Source: Acanthamoeba sp. SK_2022b
Lineage: Eukaryota; Discosea; Longamoebia; Acanthamoebidae
DNA length: 36,052 nt
Assembly (NCBI GenBank): GCA_027943245.1
Contig: JANDJZ010000527.1
Location: forward strand, 1-36,052
Direction: 5' to 3'
Position numbers and translations under genes: made by a program. Below are positions 22,501 through 30,655 of this stretch, in pieces (the stretch's first letter is position 1; the number at the start of each line of letters is the position of its first letter). The notes under the pieces are model-generated. The model had not been told where the DNA came from, did no database searches, and saw only the letters and a program-made list of their open reading frames with translations.

Positions 22501-23664
22501 CCTTAAGGTCACCGACTTTGGCCTTTCGTGCAAGGTCAACCACACCGTGACCGCCGTCGGCACGCCCATGTACGACCACCAACCCGCGCACGTGACTGAG
22601 TTATTTTTATTTTTCCTAATTTATATAAAAATGTTTGTTTTCGTTCGTGTTCAAAACGCTAATGAAATCGTGGCGATTGCCAGGTATTCGGCTCCCGAGG
22701 TCCTCCGCACCTCCGTGTACACCGAGAAGTCTGACGTGTACAGCTACGGCATCATCATGTGGTACGACGCCCTCGCCGCTCCCACCCGCGCGAGCCCGCG
22801 ACGTCGATGAGCGCGGCATGGATAAATGGATACCAACGCAACTTTGCGCGCGTCTGACGCAAACCAGGGAGCTGATGATGCGCGAGGAGCCCTACGAGGG
22901 CATCGGCCTGTTCGAGATCATCAACCGGGTCGTCAGCGAGCAGCTGCGGCCGCGCCTGCCAACGCCATCGGTCGACGATTTTCCCGCCTGCCTCCTCGAC
23001 ATCATCCAGCGGTAAGCAGCCACGACACACGACACACGACGCGCGCGCGCACACACACACTCACACTCACATGACACATGACAGGTGCTGGGACGACGAG
23101 CCGGAGGTGCGGCCGTGCTTCCGGGAGATACTCGAGTACATGGAGCTCAAGGCCGAGGAGACGCGTGACCCGCTGGCCTCGTCGACCTGCTACGTCGACC
23201 TCTCGTCGTCGGGCGTCCGCCGCACGCGCACGACCGGCGTCCAACGGTCGCCGTCGTCCCTCACGCGCTCGCTCTCGCTGTCGGGCGCGGCTGCCGCGGC
23301 TTCGTCGATGCCGCTGCCGTCGTTGGCCCCCGCGCCGAGCAAGGAGAGCTCGCTCGACGACGAGGAGAGTGGCCGCCGGCGCACGACGACGGGCAGCGGC
23401 GAGGAGAGCGGCGACGGCGGGTCGGTGCGGCTGCTGATCGACCACCCGCCGGCCTCGTGGGACAGCGACGTCGACAGGGAGCGGACGAGGGAGGACGAGG
23501 TCGGCAGGTTACGGCCGCCTCCTCATCAGAGTCGACAACAAGTCGACAACGATGATGAGGGAGAAGAGGAAGATGAAGAAGAACGAGGAACGCGCGGGGA
23601 GGAGGGGGAGGACGAAGACAGCCGAACGCGACGACGGCTCACCATCAACGACTCAGACCCATGA
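19567..23664 (+). CDS. Seven-transmembrane receptor fused to a TKL protein kinase
   Basis: Fifteen phase-consistent exons give 2,256 nt, 751 residues: 19567-19854, 20022-20179, 20600-20702, 20799-20943, 21056-21158, 21231-21325, 21450-21501, 21613-21696, 21810-21930, 22057-22105, 22209-22355, 22461-22569, 22684-22761, 22868-23011, 23085-23664. A signal peptide (about 1-32) is followed by a short Cys-rich ectodomain (Cys35, 41, 47). Hydrophobic spans lie near 57-81, 106-127, 130-157, 165-183, 201-224, 236-258 and 266-289. The kinase spans about 329-585: ARGNFAEV loop with Ala in place of the third Gly, VAIK Lys354, HRDLKSLN Asp449, DFG 467-469, SAPE 487-490. The ~165-residue tail is rich in Ser, Arg, Asp and Glu. 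An N-out, C-in topology fits a surface receptor signalling directly through its kinase. Oomycete GPCR-TKL fusions are the nearest known architecture. The ligand is unknown. Confidence 0.85.
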
Positions 23665-23782
23665 GCACCCGTACAGTACATTACTTGTGTTTCTAAAAAA
23701 TTAAATTGTTTTATTTTATTTTATTCTCTTTTATTGTATTGTATTTTGGATGTTGTGTGCGACAGAGTTGGTGTAGGAGCCT

Positions 23783-24320
23783 TTACAGGCGCTGCACGCT
23801 GTCTCCGTTGCGGATGAGTCCCTCTCCACCCTCGCGGAGATGCACGAACACCCCTGCGCAGGTCAACACCTCGGTGAGCGTCCGGGCATGTAGGGTGGGT
23901 GGGGGGAGGGTGAACCCACCTCGCTTGCCGGTGAGCGCAGGGTCTTCGCCGGCGCAGGCCAGCTTCTGGCCGACCTCGAACACGAGGTCGGCGCCCACCC
24001 TGAAGCGCGTGCCCGGCTCGGCTTTTCCCAGCCCCACGCCTCGCACGGTGATGTTCTCCTTCATGCCCCCCGCCTGCATGCCGACCTCGAGCAGGGTTTC
24101 CTCGTCCACCAGAAGTATCTCACGGCCTGCCCGATTGGGTTTCGGACCGAACGGTCAGCACCACCACAGGCAAGCGAAGGGTGCGTTACCTGTAGTGGCC
24201 TCCGCCGAAGGGGCTTTGAAGCGATCCTTCGAGGCCCTGGGGCGACACGCGCACTTGATCAACGGCATCGCGCACACCACTAGCGGGCGACACAAACAAG
24301 GCCAACACCTTCCCCTCCAT
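23783..24320 (-). pseudogene. MOSC-domain protein, reading frame apparently broken
   Basis: Three pieces make a MOSC (molybdenum cofactor sulfurase C-terminal) domain: 24190-24320, 23920-24126 and 23853 down to the TAA at 23783. Piece 1 begins MEGKVLALFVSPASGVR and continues to GLEG, exactly where the family has GLEGDR. The following DRFKAPSAEATTG lies in another frame of the same exon, as if two bases were missing or one added near 24235-24245. Pieces 2 and 3 are clean: GREILLVDEETLLEVGMQAG, MKENITVRGVGLG, GTRFRVGADLVFEV, LACAGEDPALTGK, then GVFVHLREGGEG. The expected Cys of MOSC proteins is in LACAG. The frame break may be a true mutation, a sequencing error, or a splice I cannot see. The domain binds metal-sulfur or pterin-linked groups in known members; the role here is unknown. 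Confidence 0.65.
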
Positions 24321-24649
24321 GCCGTGCTCTTGGGTTTAAAATAAAGAGAAATATGCCATTTCTTCGCAGGCCACAGAATGGGCACAAGGCAAGACCCTAT
24401 TCATTCTTCCCTGATCAAAGAGTACCATTTGGGCTGGCACACATAAGTTTTTCACACATAGACCTGGCTGACCATCAGCGTCTGGTCTCTCGTCGGGTCA
24501 CTGAACAATGAGTATCTTGAGCTCCCTCCCGTAACCAAAGGTAATTGGGCGAGCCCGATAATTTTAGAGGTTGAAATACCACACACGCAAGTGACCTGTA
24601 CGGAACCGTTTCTTTTCCCCACACCAGGACAACACCGCACTACCTCAAC
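24321..24649. promoter_or_regulatory. Divergent spacer between MOSC gene and small unknown gene
   Basis: 329 bp between two divergent start codons, so it should contain both promoters. I find no tRNA or snRNA-like structure by eye and no convincing open frame. Composition is mixed, with CpG present at a normal level, unlike the stretch starting at about 25310. Confidence 0.4.
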
Positions 24650-25100
24650 ATGAGCACGGAACACACAAACGAAGCGCAGCTTGAGCGGCTGGCGGGCCAG
24701 TACGACTTCCGCTCAGTCGAGCCCGCCCCGGCCGAAGGCCCCTTCCCCAAACGCCACCCGGAGCATGGGCATCACCCTGAGCAGCACCGGCTCCGTGGCC
24801 GTGCGTGCGCCCGCCAACTCGGGCCGCAGTTCGTTCACACTTAGCAGCGACGGACATACCATCAGCTTTTCGGGCGGCTCTTGGACCGAGCGTGGCCTGG
24901 CAAGGGTGGAAGGCGATGCCGACGGCACGCTGCGGAGGCGGGCGATGGAGGCCGAGGACTTCCTGCAGCAGAGGTTCTCAAGCCAGGCAGGCGCCTACGC
25001 GCTCGCCCTTACCAACGACCCCGAATCCGGCAGCAACAGTTTGCTTGTCCTCACGAGCCAACGCGACGGCACCCAACTCACTTTCGCCCGGCGCGACTAA
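24650..25100 (+). CDS. Small unknown protein, two overlapping frames (possible frame break)
   Basis: A start ATG in good context (CAACATGAGC) opens a frame MSTEHTNEAQLERLAGQYDF that runs on as RSVEPAPAEG and then turns into an unlikely His/Arg-rich end. The +1 frame takes over with protein-like sequence SMGITLSSTGSVAVRAPANS, SSFTLSSDGHTISFSGGSW, then a helix (RRRAMEAEDFLQQRFSS) and a C-terminal LLVLTSQRDGTQLTFARRD before TAA. The join would be near 24730-24765. A 1-2 base error, a real frameshift, or a short unrecognised intron would each explain it. If joined, the product is about 150 residues, soluble, rich in beta-strand-like Ser/Gly/Thr segments, without a family I recognise. Alternatively translation starts at the ATG of SMGITLSS. 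A polyadenylation signal follows at 25134. Confidence 0.45.
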
Positions 25101-25133
25101 CGTTGCTGTGTCTACTTCATTTTTCTCTGGCTC

Positions 25134-25139
25134 AATAAA
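25134..25139 (+). terminator. Polyadenylation signal AATAAA
   Basis: A canonical AATAAA lies 34 bp after the TAA of the small unknown gene, in the right orientation. It supports a transcribed gene ending here. Confidence 0.5.
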
Positions 25140-25701
25140 AGAGACACACGACCGCAGCGGAGTAGCAAACGGGAGGAGGGGGAAAGGATGCGTATCAAGA
25201 GCAAACAAATGATAGCCTTACTGCCCAACCGAAGTAACAAACAAACAAAATGATACGTATGACAGCCGGCACAAAGAGCGAAAGGCGGTGCGAGCAAAAA
25301 CAGTTGAAATAGGGTGACCAATGGCAGAACAGCACCACATCAGAACATCAGCCCCACTCTGGCTGTTGAAGCAGTTGAAGTAGGTGACAAATTCTAGCTC
25401 TGTGGGGATGGTTCTTAACAGCCTGGGCATGGCTGTGAAGAGTGCACCCATAGCATGTACCTGCTTGAGGTAGGCTGCCCCAGTAAAGTTGAGGCAAGGA
25501 GGAGAGGCCCCACATGCACAACCCCACACAGCACTGTTTTCCCACCATCCTACCACACTCTCACAGCCAATAGTCTTCTTCTTTCTGGAGAATGTGAACT
25601 AATAATTTTGGATAATCTCATCTGTGAATTTACTGCTCAAAATAATTATTGGTTGAAATTACCTGTAACTCCATACCTCTCCTCATTGGTCTATAGAAAC
25701 T

Positions 25702-25748
25702 CCACCCACCCCAGTACTAACACTGCCTGGCGCAGTATGGCTGTATCC
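25702..25748 (-). pseudogene. 5S rRNA pseudogene with internal deletion
   Basis: On the minus strand this is the first ~19 nt of 5S joined to 5S positions ~62-90. The junction falls in CTGCGC, which occurs twice in intact 5S (in ACTGCGCAGAAAG and AGCTGCGCCAGGCG), so a deletion between these short direct repeats explains it. Three differences from the intact copies are all CpG to CpA or TpG changes. The central promoter region is lost, so it should not be transcribed. Confidence 0.8.
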
Positions 25749-26841
25749 ATGGAAGGCCTCCCCTTCTCTGTTTGTTGTTCCAGCACTGGTGTATGGAACA
25801 GTAGGCTTCTGCAGCATCTTGAGGATATAATCCTGGCATCCTCCACCCACATGTCCTCCACACCCACCATGGCAGTTGTGGCCGCTCCATTTCCTGGTAC
25901 AGGTGACGCCACACCCTCAGCTTTGATGAGTTGCATGCTGTGTGTACTTGTTGGGGCTTTACTTGAAAAATTTGTGTGAGAAGAAAAAACTTGTCTGTCC
26001 CCACTCCTCACCTTTTTCACTCTCTCTCTCTCTCTCTCTCTCCACTCCCAACTTTCCAGCAAGCACCACTTCCCACTCTGTCAACACTCAGTGCTTTAGC
26101 ACACCTGCCCACAAAAACCCAGGCTAACAAATTTAATGTGTACCAGGGCCAACTGCTTTCATCAGCAAAATTCATTGCCTTAATGTGGATAATGGTTCAT
26201 ACTTTAATGACTGATGAAAGCAGTGACATGCCACAAAACCAGAAAAAAACTCATGAAAATAAGGTAGGAAACACAAGATTTCAGATGGCAGAGAACATAA
26301 AAATTGTACTTGCTCCAATCCCTGGTGATTCCAGCATTGTACTCCTGCAAATAGTAAACATATTATCTGATCTGGACTGTCATCGAAAACACTTTGAATC
26401 TCTGATAGGAGCATCATTTAATAGGATAGATAACTTGACTTTCAAAGTGAGGTCACCATACCACCATGATGCATATGCAAAGCTAACATTGTTCACCCTT
26501 ATTTCATTAGTACAAGACTCACAACTCTTTTTAACTCCTGAAACTTTCATTACCAAGGGTTGAAGAGCACTCAAACACTTGATGAGGCACAGTTAGATCA
26601 GGTTTAGGTAGACTGTGATGATATTGCATTAATGATTATGTTTGGTATCAGACTTCCCCAGAGTTGACAAACTCCTGGAACATGGAAGCGCCAAGGATCT
26701 CTGAATGCTGGTCAAATCAGTAAGTTGTGCATTATGCACCTCAAGTCATCATGTATGCATATGCAATCTTATCCTCCATTGTATATGTGTATATGGTCGC
26801 TTATGGCTTGTTTAGCCACACCACTGTATGTTGAAGCTGTT

Positions 26842-26960
26842 GGATACGGCCATACTGCGCAGAAAGCACCGCTTCCCATCCGAACAGCGAAGTTAAGCTG
26901 CGCCAGGCGGTGTTAGTACTGGGGTGGGCGACCACCCGGGAATCCACCGTGCCGTATCCT
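26842..26960 (+). rRNA. 5S ribosomal RNA, copy A
   Basis: A 119-nt 5S rRNA gene starting GGATACGGCCATACTGCG and ending CCGTGCCGTATCCT; the two ends pair to form helix I. It contains the conserved CCCATCCGAACAGCGAAGTT loop and AGTACTGGGGTGGG. It matches the Acanthamoeba 5S sequence as I recall it. Pol III transcription from internal A-box/C-box elements is expected, and a T4 run at 26963-26966 serves as terminator. It shares a 227-bp duplication unit with copy C. Confidence 0.95.
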
Positions 26961-27068
26961 CCTTTTGCATGTTCTTTGCTCGCCTGCCTGTCGCTTGTGT
27001 ACGAGGTTGGAGGCTTAGAGTTTGGAGCACACTGACCTGAATTTGGCCAATAATGGCAAGTAAAATAA
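26842..27068 (+). repeat. Duplicated 5S unit (5S + 3' flank), left copy
   Basis: The 119-nt 5S gene plus about 108 bp of 3' flank is repeated in inverted orientation at 30371-30597 with the same total length (227 bp). I see about five differences in the flank, two of them CpG in the right copy versus TpG here. A further 19 bp of 5' flank (GCCACACCACTGTATGTT) is also shared, with a 9-bp insertion in this copy. Confidence 0.8.
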
Positions 27069-27086
27069 TCCACCGTGCTGTATCCT
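27069..27086 (+). pseudogene. 5S rRNA 3'-end fragment
   Basis: TCCACCGTGCTGTATCCT repeats the last 18 nt of 5S with a single change, CCG to CTG, and is followed by a CTTTT run as in the intact genes. It directly abuts the end of the 3' flank shared by copies A and C. Confidence 0.65.
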
Positions 27087-27170
27087 CTTTTAGTACTGCA
27101 ACCCTGTGTTGTCTTCTTCTCATTTGGTTCTTCAGGTGACAGTCCTCCTTGTCACCACCTGTAATTTATT

Positions 27171-27880
27171 TCTGTGTGGTGGTTTTGTGGTGTGGTGGTG
27201 ATGTGGTGGTTTTGTGGTGTGGTGGTGATGTGGTGATGTGGTGTGGTGATGTGGTGTGGTGATGTGGTGTGGTGATGTGGTGTGGTGATGTGGTGTGGTG
27301 ATGTTGTTGTGGTGGTGGTGGTCAGGTGGTGGTCAGGTGGTGGTCAGGTGTTGTGATGATGTTGTGATGGTGATGTTGTTGTGATGGTGTGGTGATGTTG
27401 TTGTGATGGTGTGGTGATGTTGTTGTGGTGGTGTGGTGGTTTTGTTGTGATGGTGATGTTGTAGTGTGGTGATAGTGTAGTGGTGTTGTGGTGGTGTTGT
27501 GGTGTAGTGCTGTTGTGGTGGTGTTGTGGTATTGTGGTGGTGGTGTTGCAGTTGTGGCGATGTAATGGTGCTGTTGTGGTGTTGTGGTGTTGTGGTGTTG
27601 TGGTGGTGTGGTGGTGTGGTGGTGTGGTGATGGTGGTGTGGTGGTGTGGTGGTGTGATGGTGTGGTGATGGTGGTGTGGTGGTGTGGTGGTGTGAAGGTG
27701 TGGTGTTGTAATGGTGTGGTGGTGGTGTTGTGAGGGTGGAAGTGTGGTGGTGGGGTGGTGGTGGTGAGGTGTGGTATAGTTGTGGTAGGTTGTGGGTGGT
27801 GTGGTAGTGTTGTTGTGGTGAGTGTTGTGGTGGCCTTGTGATGCTGTTGTGCTGGTGTGATGTTTGCAAATGGAAGGTTT
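27171..27880. repeat. G/T-rich simple-sequence tract (TGGTG/GTGGTGATGTG repeats)
   Basis: About 700 bp built from variants of TGG, TGTGG and GATG, strongly G/T on the plus strand and C/A on the minus strand. Short higher-order units such as GATGTGGTGTGGT repeat in tandem near 27231-27300. Reading frames here give Thr/His/Pro or Val/Trp/Cys runs and are not genes. Confidence 0.85.
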
Positions 27881-28124
27881 AAACTGCTTGTGCCTCCTAC
27901 TTCTTGAGAGTGCTGCTAAATATGTTCTCATCATCCTGGCATATCACAATACACCCAAAGACTAGTTTTGATGTCTTCCCAGCCAAACAAGGTTGTACAC
28001 TGTTCCCCTGAAATGCTCAACAGCATGAAATTGGGCATGCTAATAGCAAAAAGGGTCTGACCTTGTCCTCTTGGAGCAGGCAGGGAAGAGGTGTCCAAAC
28101 AACAGACACAGAACATGCAAAAGG

Positions 28125-28243
28125 AGGATACGGCACGGTGGATTCCCGGGTGGTCGCCCACCCCAGTACTAACACCGCCTGGCGCAGCTTAACTTCGCTG
28201 TTCGGATGGGAAGCGGTGCTTTCTGCGCAGTATGGCCGTATCC
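28125..28243 (-). rRNA. 5S ribosomal RNA, copy B
   Basis: A 119-nt 5S gene in opposite orientation to copy A and, as far as I can see, identical to it. The Pol III terminator is the A4 run at 28119-28122 on the plus strand (T4 on the transcript). Its flanks match copies A and C only for about 15 nt after the gene (CCTTTTGCATGTTCT), so it is a separate dispersed copy. Confidence 0.95.
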
Positions 28244-28502
28244 GACACCATAAACCATCTACAGTGCTGCTACTCTAAGGCAGTGATACTGTCTGAAAGT
28301 GATTGATCCAACTATCTGTTCTAACAAAGATGTCATGCATTATCCGTATGATACTGCTGAAAAAACCTGCATTATTATGTATGCTGCGAACTAATGCAAT
28401 AAAGCCCTTCTCTTGGGTTGTGGAAGTAACTATTGTTTTTACAGATTTTGGAGCAGTCTTCAGCAAACACCTAGGTAGATGGAAAAGGACAACACAGAAT
28501 TT

Positions 28503-28522
28503 TGCGCAGTATGGCCGTATCC
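28503..28522 (-). pseudogene. 5S rRNA 5'-end fragment
   Basis: The first 20 nt of 5S (GGATACGGCCATACTGCGCA on the minus strand), after which similarity stops. It is preceded by GATGGTTCTGGATGTT, nearly the same 16 nt that precede the short fragment at 30613. Confidence 0.7.
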
Positions 28523-28691
28523 AACATCCAGAACCATCATTAATGCTATCACCTTCTCTATTTGTCCTTTCAAAGACCCAGAGGTGCAGTCCGCATGGAT
28601 GAGCTGGTGGGAGACGTGTGGGTGATCAGATCAGCTCCAACACTTGTGGCAATAAATGGACCCGAGGCGCACGGCCGTGCACAAGGCCCTC

Positions 28692-29677
28692 TCACATCAG
28701 GAGGCATTTCTTGTTGTCTTGTTTTTGGTCAGGTCCACCCACGGGGCAGAGGCGCTGCTTGTCACGAACCGCGCTGCGCCACATGTCGATCTGACGAACC
28801 ATCTCCTGGAAGACCACGTCCATTTGGCCGTGGTGGACAGTCCACAGACCGTCGGCCGACGTGTGGGGCGGTCGTTCACTCGACGGCGACGAGGCTGCAC
28901 GCGCCTCGCTGGCATCAGGGGTGTCAAAGTATCGTGGATGGTACTCGACCACATAGCTGTCCTTGACCGAGCATTCGAAGAAGTTTGATGCAAACTTGAA
29001 GCTAGCCTCGCCCTCCCCGGCCTTCACCGTCTTTTTCTTCGGTGTGTTCTTTTTGCTCTTGTTGCCGCCAAGGTCGGGATCGGCGAGGCCCCACGTGTAG
29101 GTGCCGTACTCGTTGGCCAGCTGCTTGCCCTGGATTGGGCTGATCTCGCGTTCATTGGGCAGGTCGAGCTTGTTGCCCAACACGATGATGGGCGGCGCGC
29201 CGAAGCCGAGAAACTCCCTGGCTCTTCGCGCCTGCTCGAGATAGCTTGCAGACGCCTCGAGCTGGCTGCAGCTCGTGATCGAGTACAGCACCAGGACGCC
29301 CTGTCGACGTTTTTGTCCCATTGGTCATACGTGCCACGCCAACAGCAGACAGGCGACCAAATCGCGAGGAGGAGGGGGGCAACAACGTACATCACACCAG
29401 CGTAGGCTTTGGTCAAGGAGCGCTCGGTACTCTTCCTGTCCGGCGGTCACAAGCACGTTCAAGTTGGCCTTCACGCCATCGACAGTGATATGCCTCGCAT
29501 AGGTCGCCTCGATCACTGGATCGTACTGAGGTCAACTTGGTCAGCACGCAAATGCAACAAGGTAACGTGGTGATGATGGGGAGCTCGCGAACCATGTCCA
29601 GAAACAGGGCTTGGATAAAGCGCACGACGAACGCATGGCGGCCAGCGCCGCCCGGGCCCAGCATCACGATGTTGTAC
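28692..29677 (-). CDS. Ras-like small GTPase relative with degenerate nucleotide site and CAAX end
   Basis: Three exons are clear: 29593-29677, 29391-29525 and 28692-29300, phase-consistent and ending in TGA. The 5' end is uncertain; the usable start is the ATG of MLGPGGAGRHAF (about 29660) or a further spliced exon. Compared with Ras, the P-loop GAGGVGKS is GPGGAGRH (Lys16 to Arg, Ser17 to His), switch I DPTIE is DPVIE (Thr35 to Val), and DTAGQEEY is VTAGQEEY (Asp57 to Val). Gln61, NKLD and a G5-like ECSVKD remain. There is a long Lys-rich insertion before G5 (NKSKKNTPKKKT). The C-terminus KKCLLM is a CAAX box, so lipid anchoring at a membrane is expected. It probably cannot bind Mg-GTP in the normal way, and may act as a scaffold. 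Confidence 0.82.
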
Positions 29678-29975
29678 CTGTCCAGCCACGCCAAGAGTGA
29701 ACCTACGGCCCGGCATCATTTTCAAAAGAAGAAAATGCTAGGCCGACATACTCTTCCTCTTGGGTGGCAAGGCGTCTTGATGCTTTCCCTCCTCTGAGCC
29801 AGGAAGCGCCAGCGAGTCTGCTCTTGGCCTCTGCGGAAGACACGTGGACAGCCAAACGATAGGTGAGCCGAGGGTGAGTTACGCAGGCGGAGCCCGCTGA
29901 CGGGGAGAGGAGGGCCAGAGAGCCGGCCTGTCCAAAGACCATCGGCGCCAATTGGCCCCCACCGCGTGCCCGCCC

Positions 29976-30333
29976 TCAGGTGACAACGCTGACTCCTTTT
30001 GTTCGTGGGGCGTTCATATTTGGCGCGTTGCTCTCCCCGAATGCCTCGACCACCCCAAGTTTGCAGAGAACGGCGACTACTGGAACGGCGGAGTGGGCAT
30101 ACCCTTCCACTCGGGAAGGAAGTCAACGAGGGCCGACCACTCACGGCACACGAGCGCCGCTGCGAAGAGGTCCCGCAAGCCCACGAACCGCAACACGTGC
30201 TCCACGAGCTGCGAGTGGTTTTTAAGTTTATTTTTAATGTAAAATAAAGTGGGCAGGCTTGTTGTACCTCGTTGGGAAGTAGAGGGAAGTCAACGGCGGC
30301 AGATTCATCGGTCGCCTTGGGCACGCAAGCCAT
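29976..30333 (-). CDS. Small F-box protein
   Basis: The ATG at 30333 gives MACVPKATDESAAVDFPLLP, and exons 30268-30333, 30103-30208 and 29976-30079 join in phase to a TGA (91 residues). Joining exons 1 and 2 builds a standard F-box: FPLLPNELVEHVLRFVGLRD then LFAAALVCREWSALV. F-boxes bind Skp1 in SCF ubiquitin ligases. The third exon (VVAVLCKLGVVEAFGE) is less certain, and a longer gene with more exons towards 29700 is possible, since another frame there stays open. No substrate-binding repeats are visible. Confidence 0.62.
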
Positions 30334-30370
30334 TGTCCTCAGCACGGCGAGAGTTGGCAGTAATAACTTT

Positions 30371-30597
30371 TTATTTTACTTGCCATTATTGGCCAAATTC
30401 AAGTCAGTGTGCTCCGAACTCTAAGCCTCCAACCTCGCACACGAGCGACAGGCAGGCGAGCAAATAACATGCAAAAGGAGGATACGGCACGGTGGATTCC
30501 CGGGTGGTCGCCCACCCCAGTACTAACACCGCCTGGCGCAGCTTAACTTCGCTGTTCGGATGGGAAGCGGTGCTTTCTGCGCAGTATGGCCGTATCC
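30371..30597 (-). repeat. Duplicated 5S unit (5S + 3' flank), right copy
   Basis: Inverted partner of 26842-27068, 3.3 kb away. This copy keeps CpG at two flank positions where the left copy has TpG and lies in DNA with ordinary CpG content. Confidence 0.8.
30479..30597 (-). rRNA. 5S ribosomal RNA, copy C
   Basis: A third full-length 119-nt 5S gene, same sequence as copies A and B by eye. The transcript-strand T4 terminator corresponds to AAAA at 30473-30476. Its 5' side carries a 10-nt relic of another 5S start at 30613-30622. Confidence 0.95.
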
Positions 30598-30612
30598 AAC
30601 ATACAGTGGTGT

Positions 30613-30622
30613 GGCCGTATCC
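30613..30622 (-). pseudogene. Very short 5S 5'-end relic
   Basis: GGATACGGCC on the minus strand, preceded by GATGGTTCTGGATATT, followed by the 5' flank of copy C. The flank similarity to the fragment at 28503 makes a chance match unlikely despite the length. Confidence 0.45.
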
Positions 30623-30655
30623 AATATCCAGAACCATCTACTGAGATGCCACTCT

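Larger units (their letters stand above)
25310..28590. other. CpG-depleted spacer block with 5S rRNA genes and relics
   Basis: About 3.3 kb with markedly different base use from both flanks. From 25441 to 26820 I count only six CpG dinucleotides, one of them inside a 5S relic, while TG and CA are frequent. CpG returns abruptly before 25310 and after 28590. The block holds two intact 5S genes (26842-26960 plus, 28125-28243 minus), a deleted 5S copy, 5S end fragments, a (CT)n tract near 26023-26042, and a G/T-rich simple-sequence tract. Open frames such as 25976-26563 (195 codons) are present but lack introns and any recognisable family; I take them as chance or eroded element sequence. Confidence 0.7.

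Noticed and set aside
23002..23445. Arg/Ala-rich frames on both strands over the receptor-kinase tail
   Set aside because: Shadows of a very GC-rich last exon. The accepted frame continues in phase from the kinase domain.
25976..26563. A 195-codon open frame in the CpG-poor block
   Set aside because: No recognisable domain, no splice structure, a leader derived from a CT repeat, and AT-rich sequence where long frames arise easily. It could be an eroded mobile-element gene, but nothing in it shows that.
27333..27934. His/Thr/Pro-rich open frames of up to 196 codons
   Set aside because: They are a by-product of the G/T simple-sequence tract, and all three frames give similar low-complexity output.
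28562..28988. Plus-strand frames of 110-134 codons opposite the Ras-like gene
   Set aside because: Antisense shadows of a coding exon that ends in a CAAX box and contains NKLD.
29678..29725. An ATG exon (MMPGRR) spliced to the Ras-like gene
   Set aside because: Phase and protein fit, but the implied intron is only 25 nt, shorter than any other intron here.
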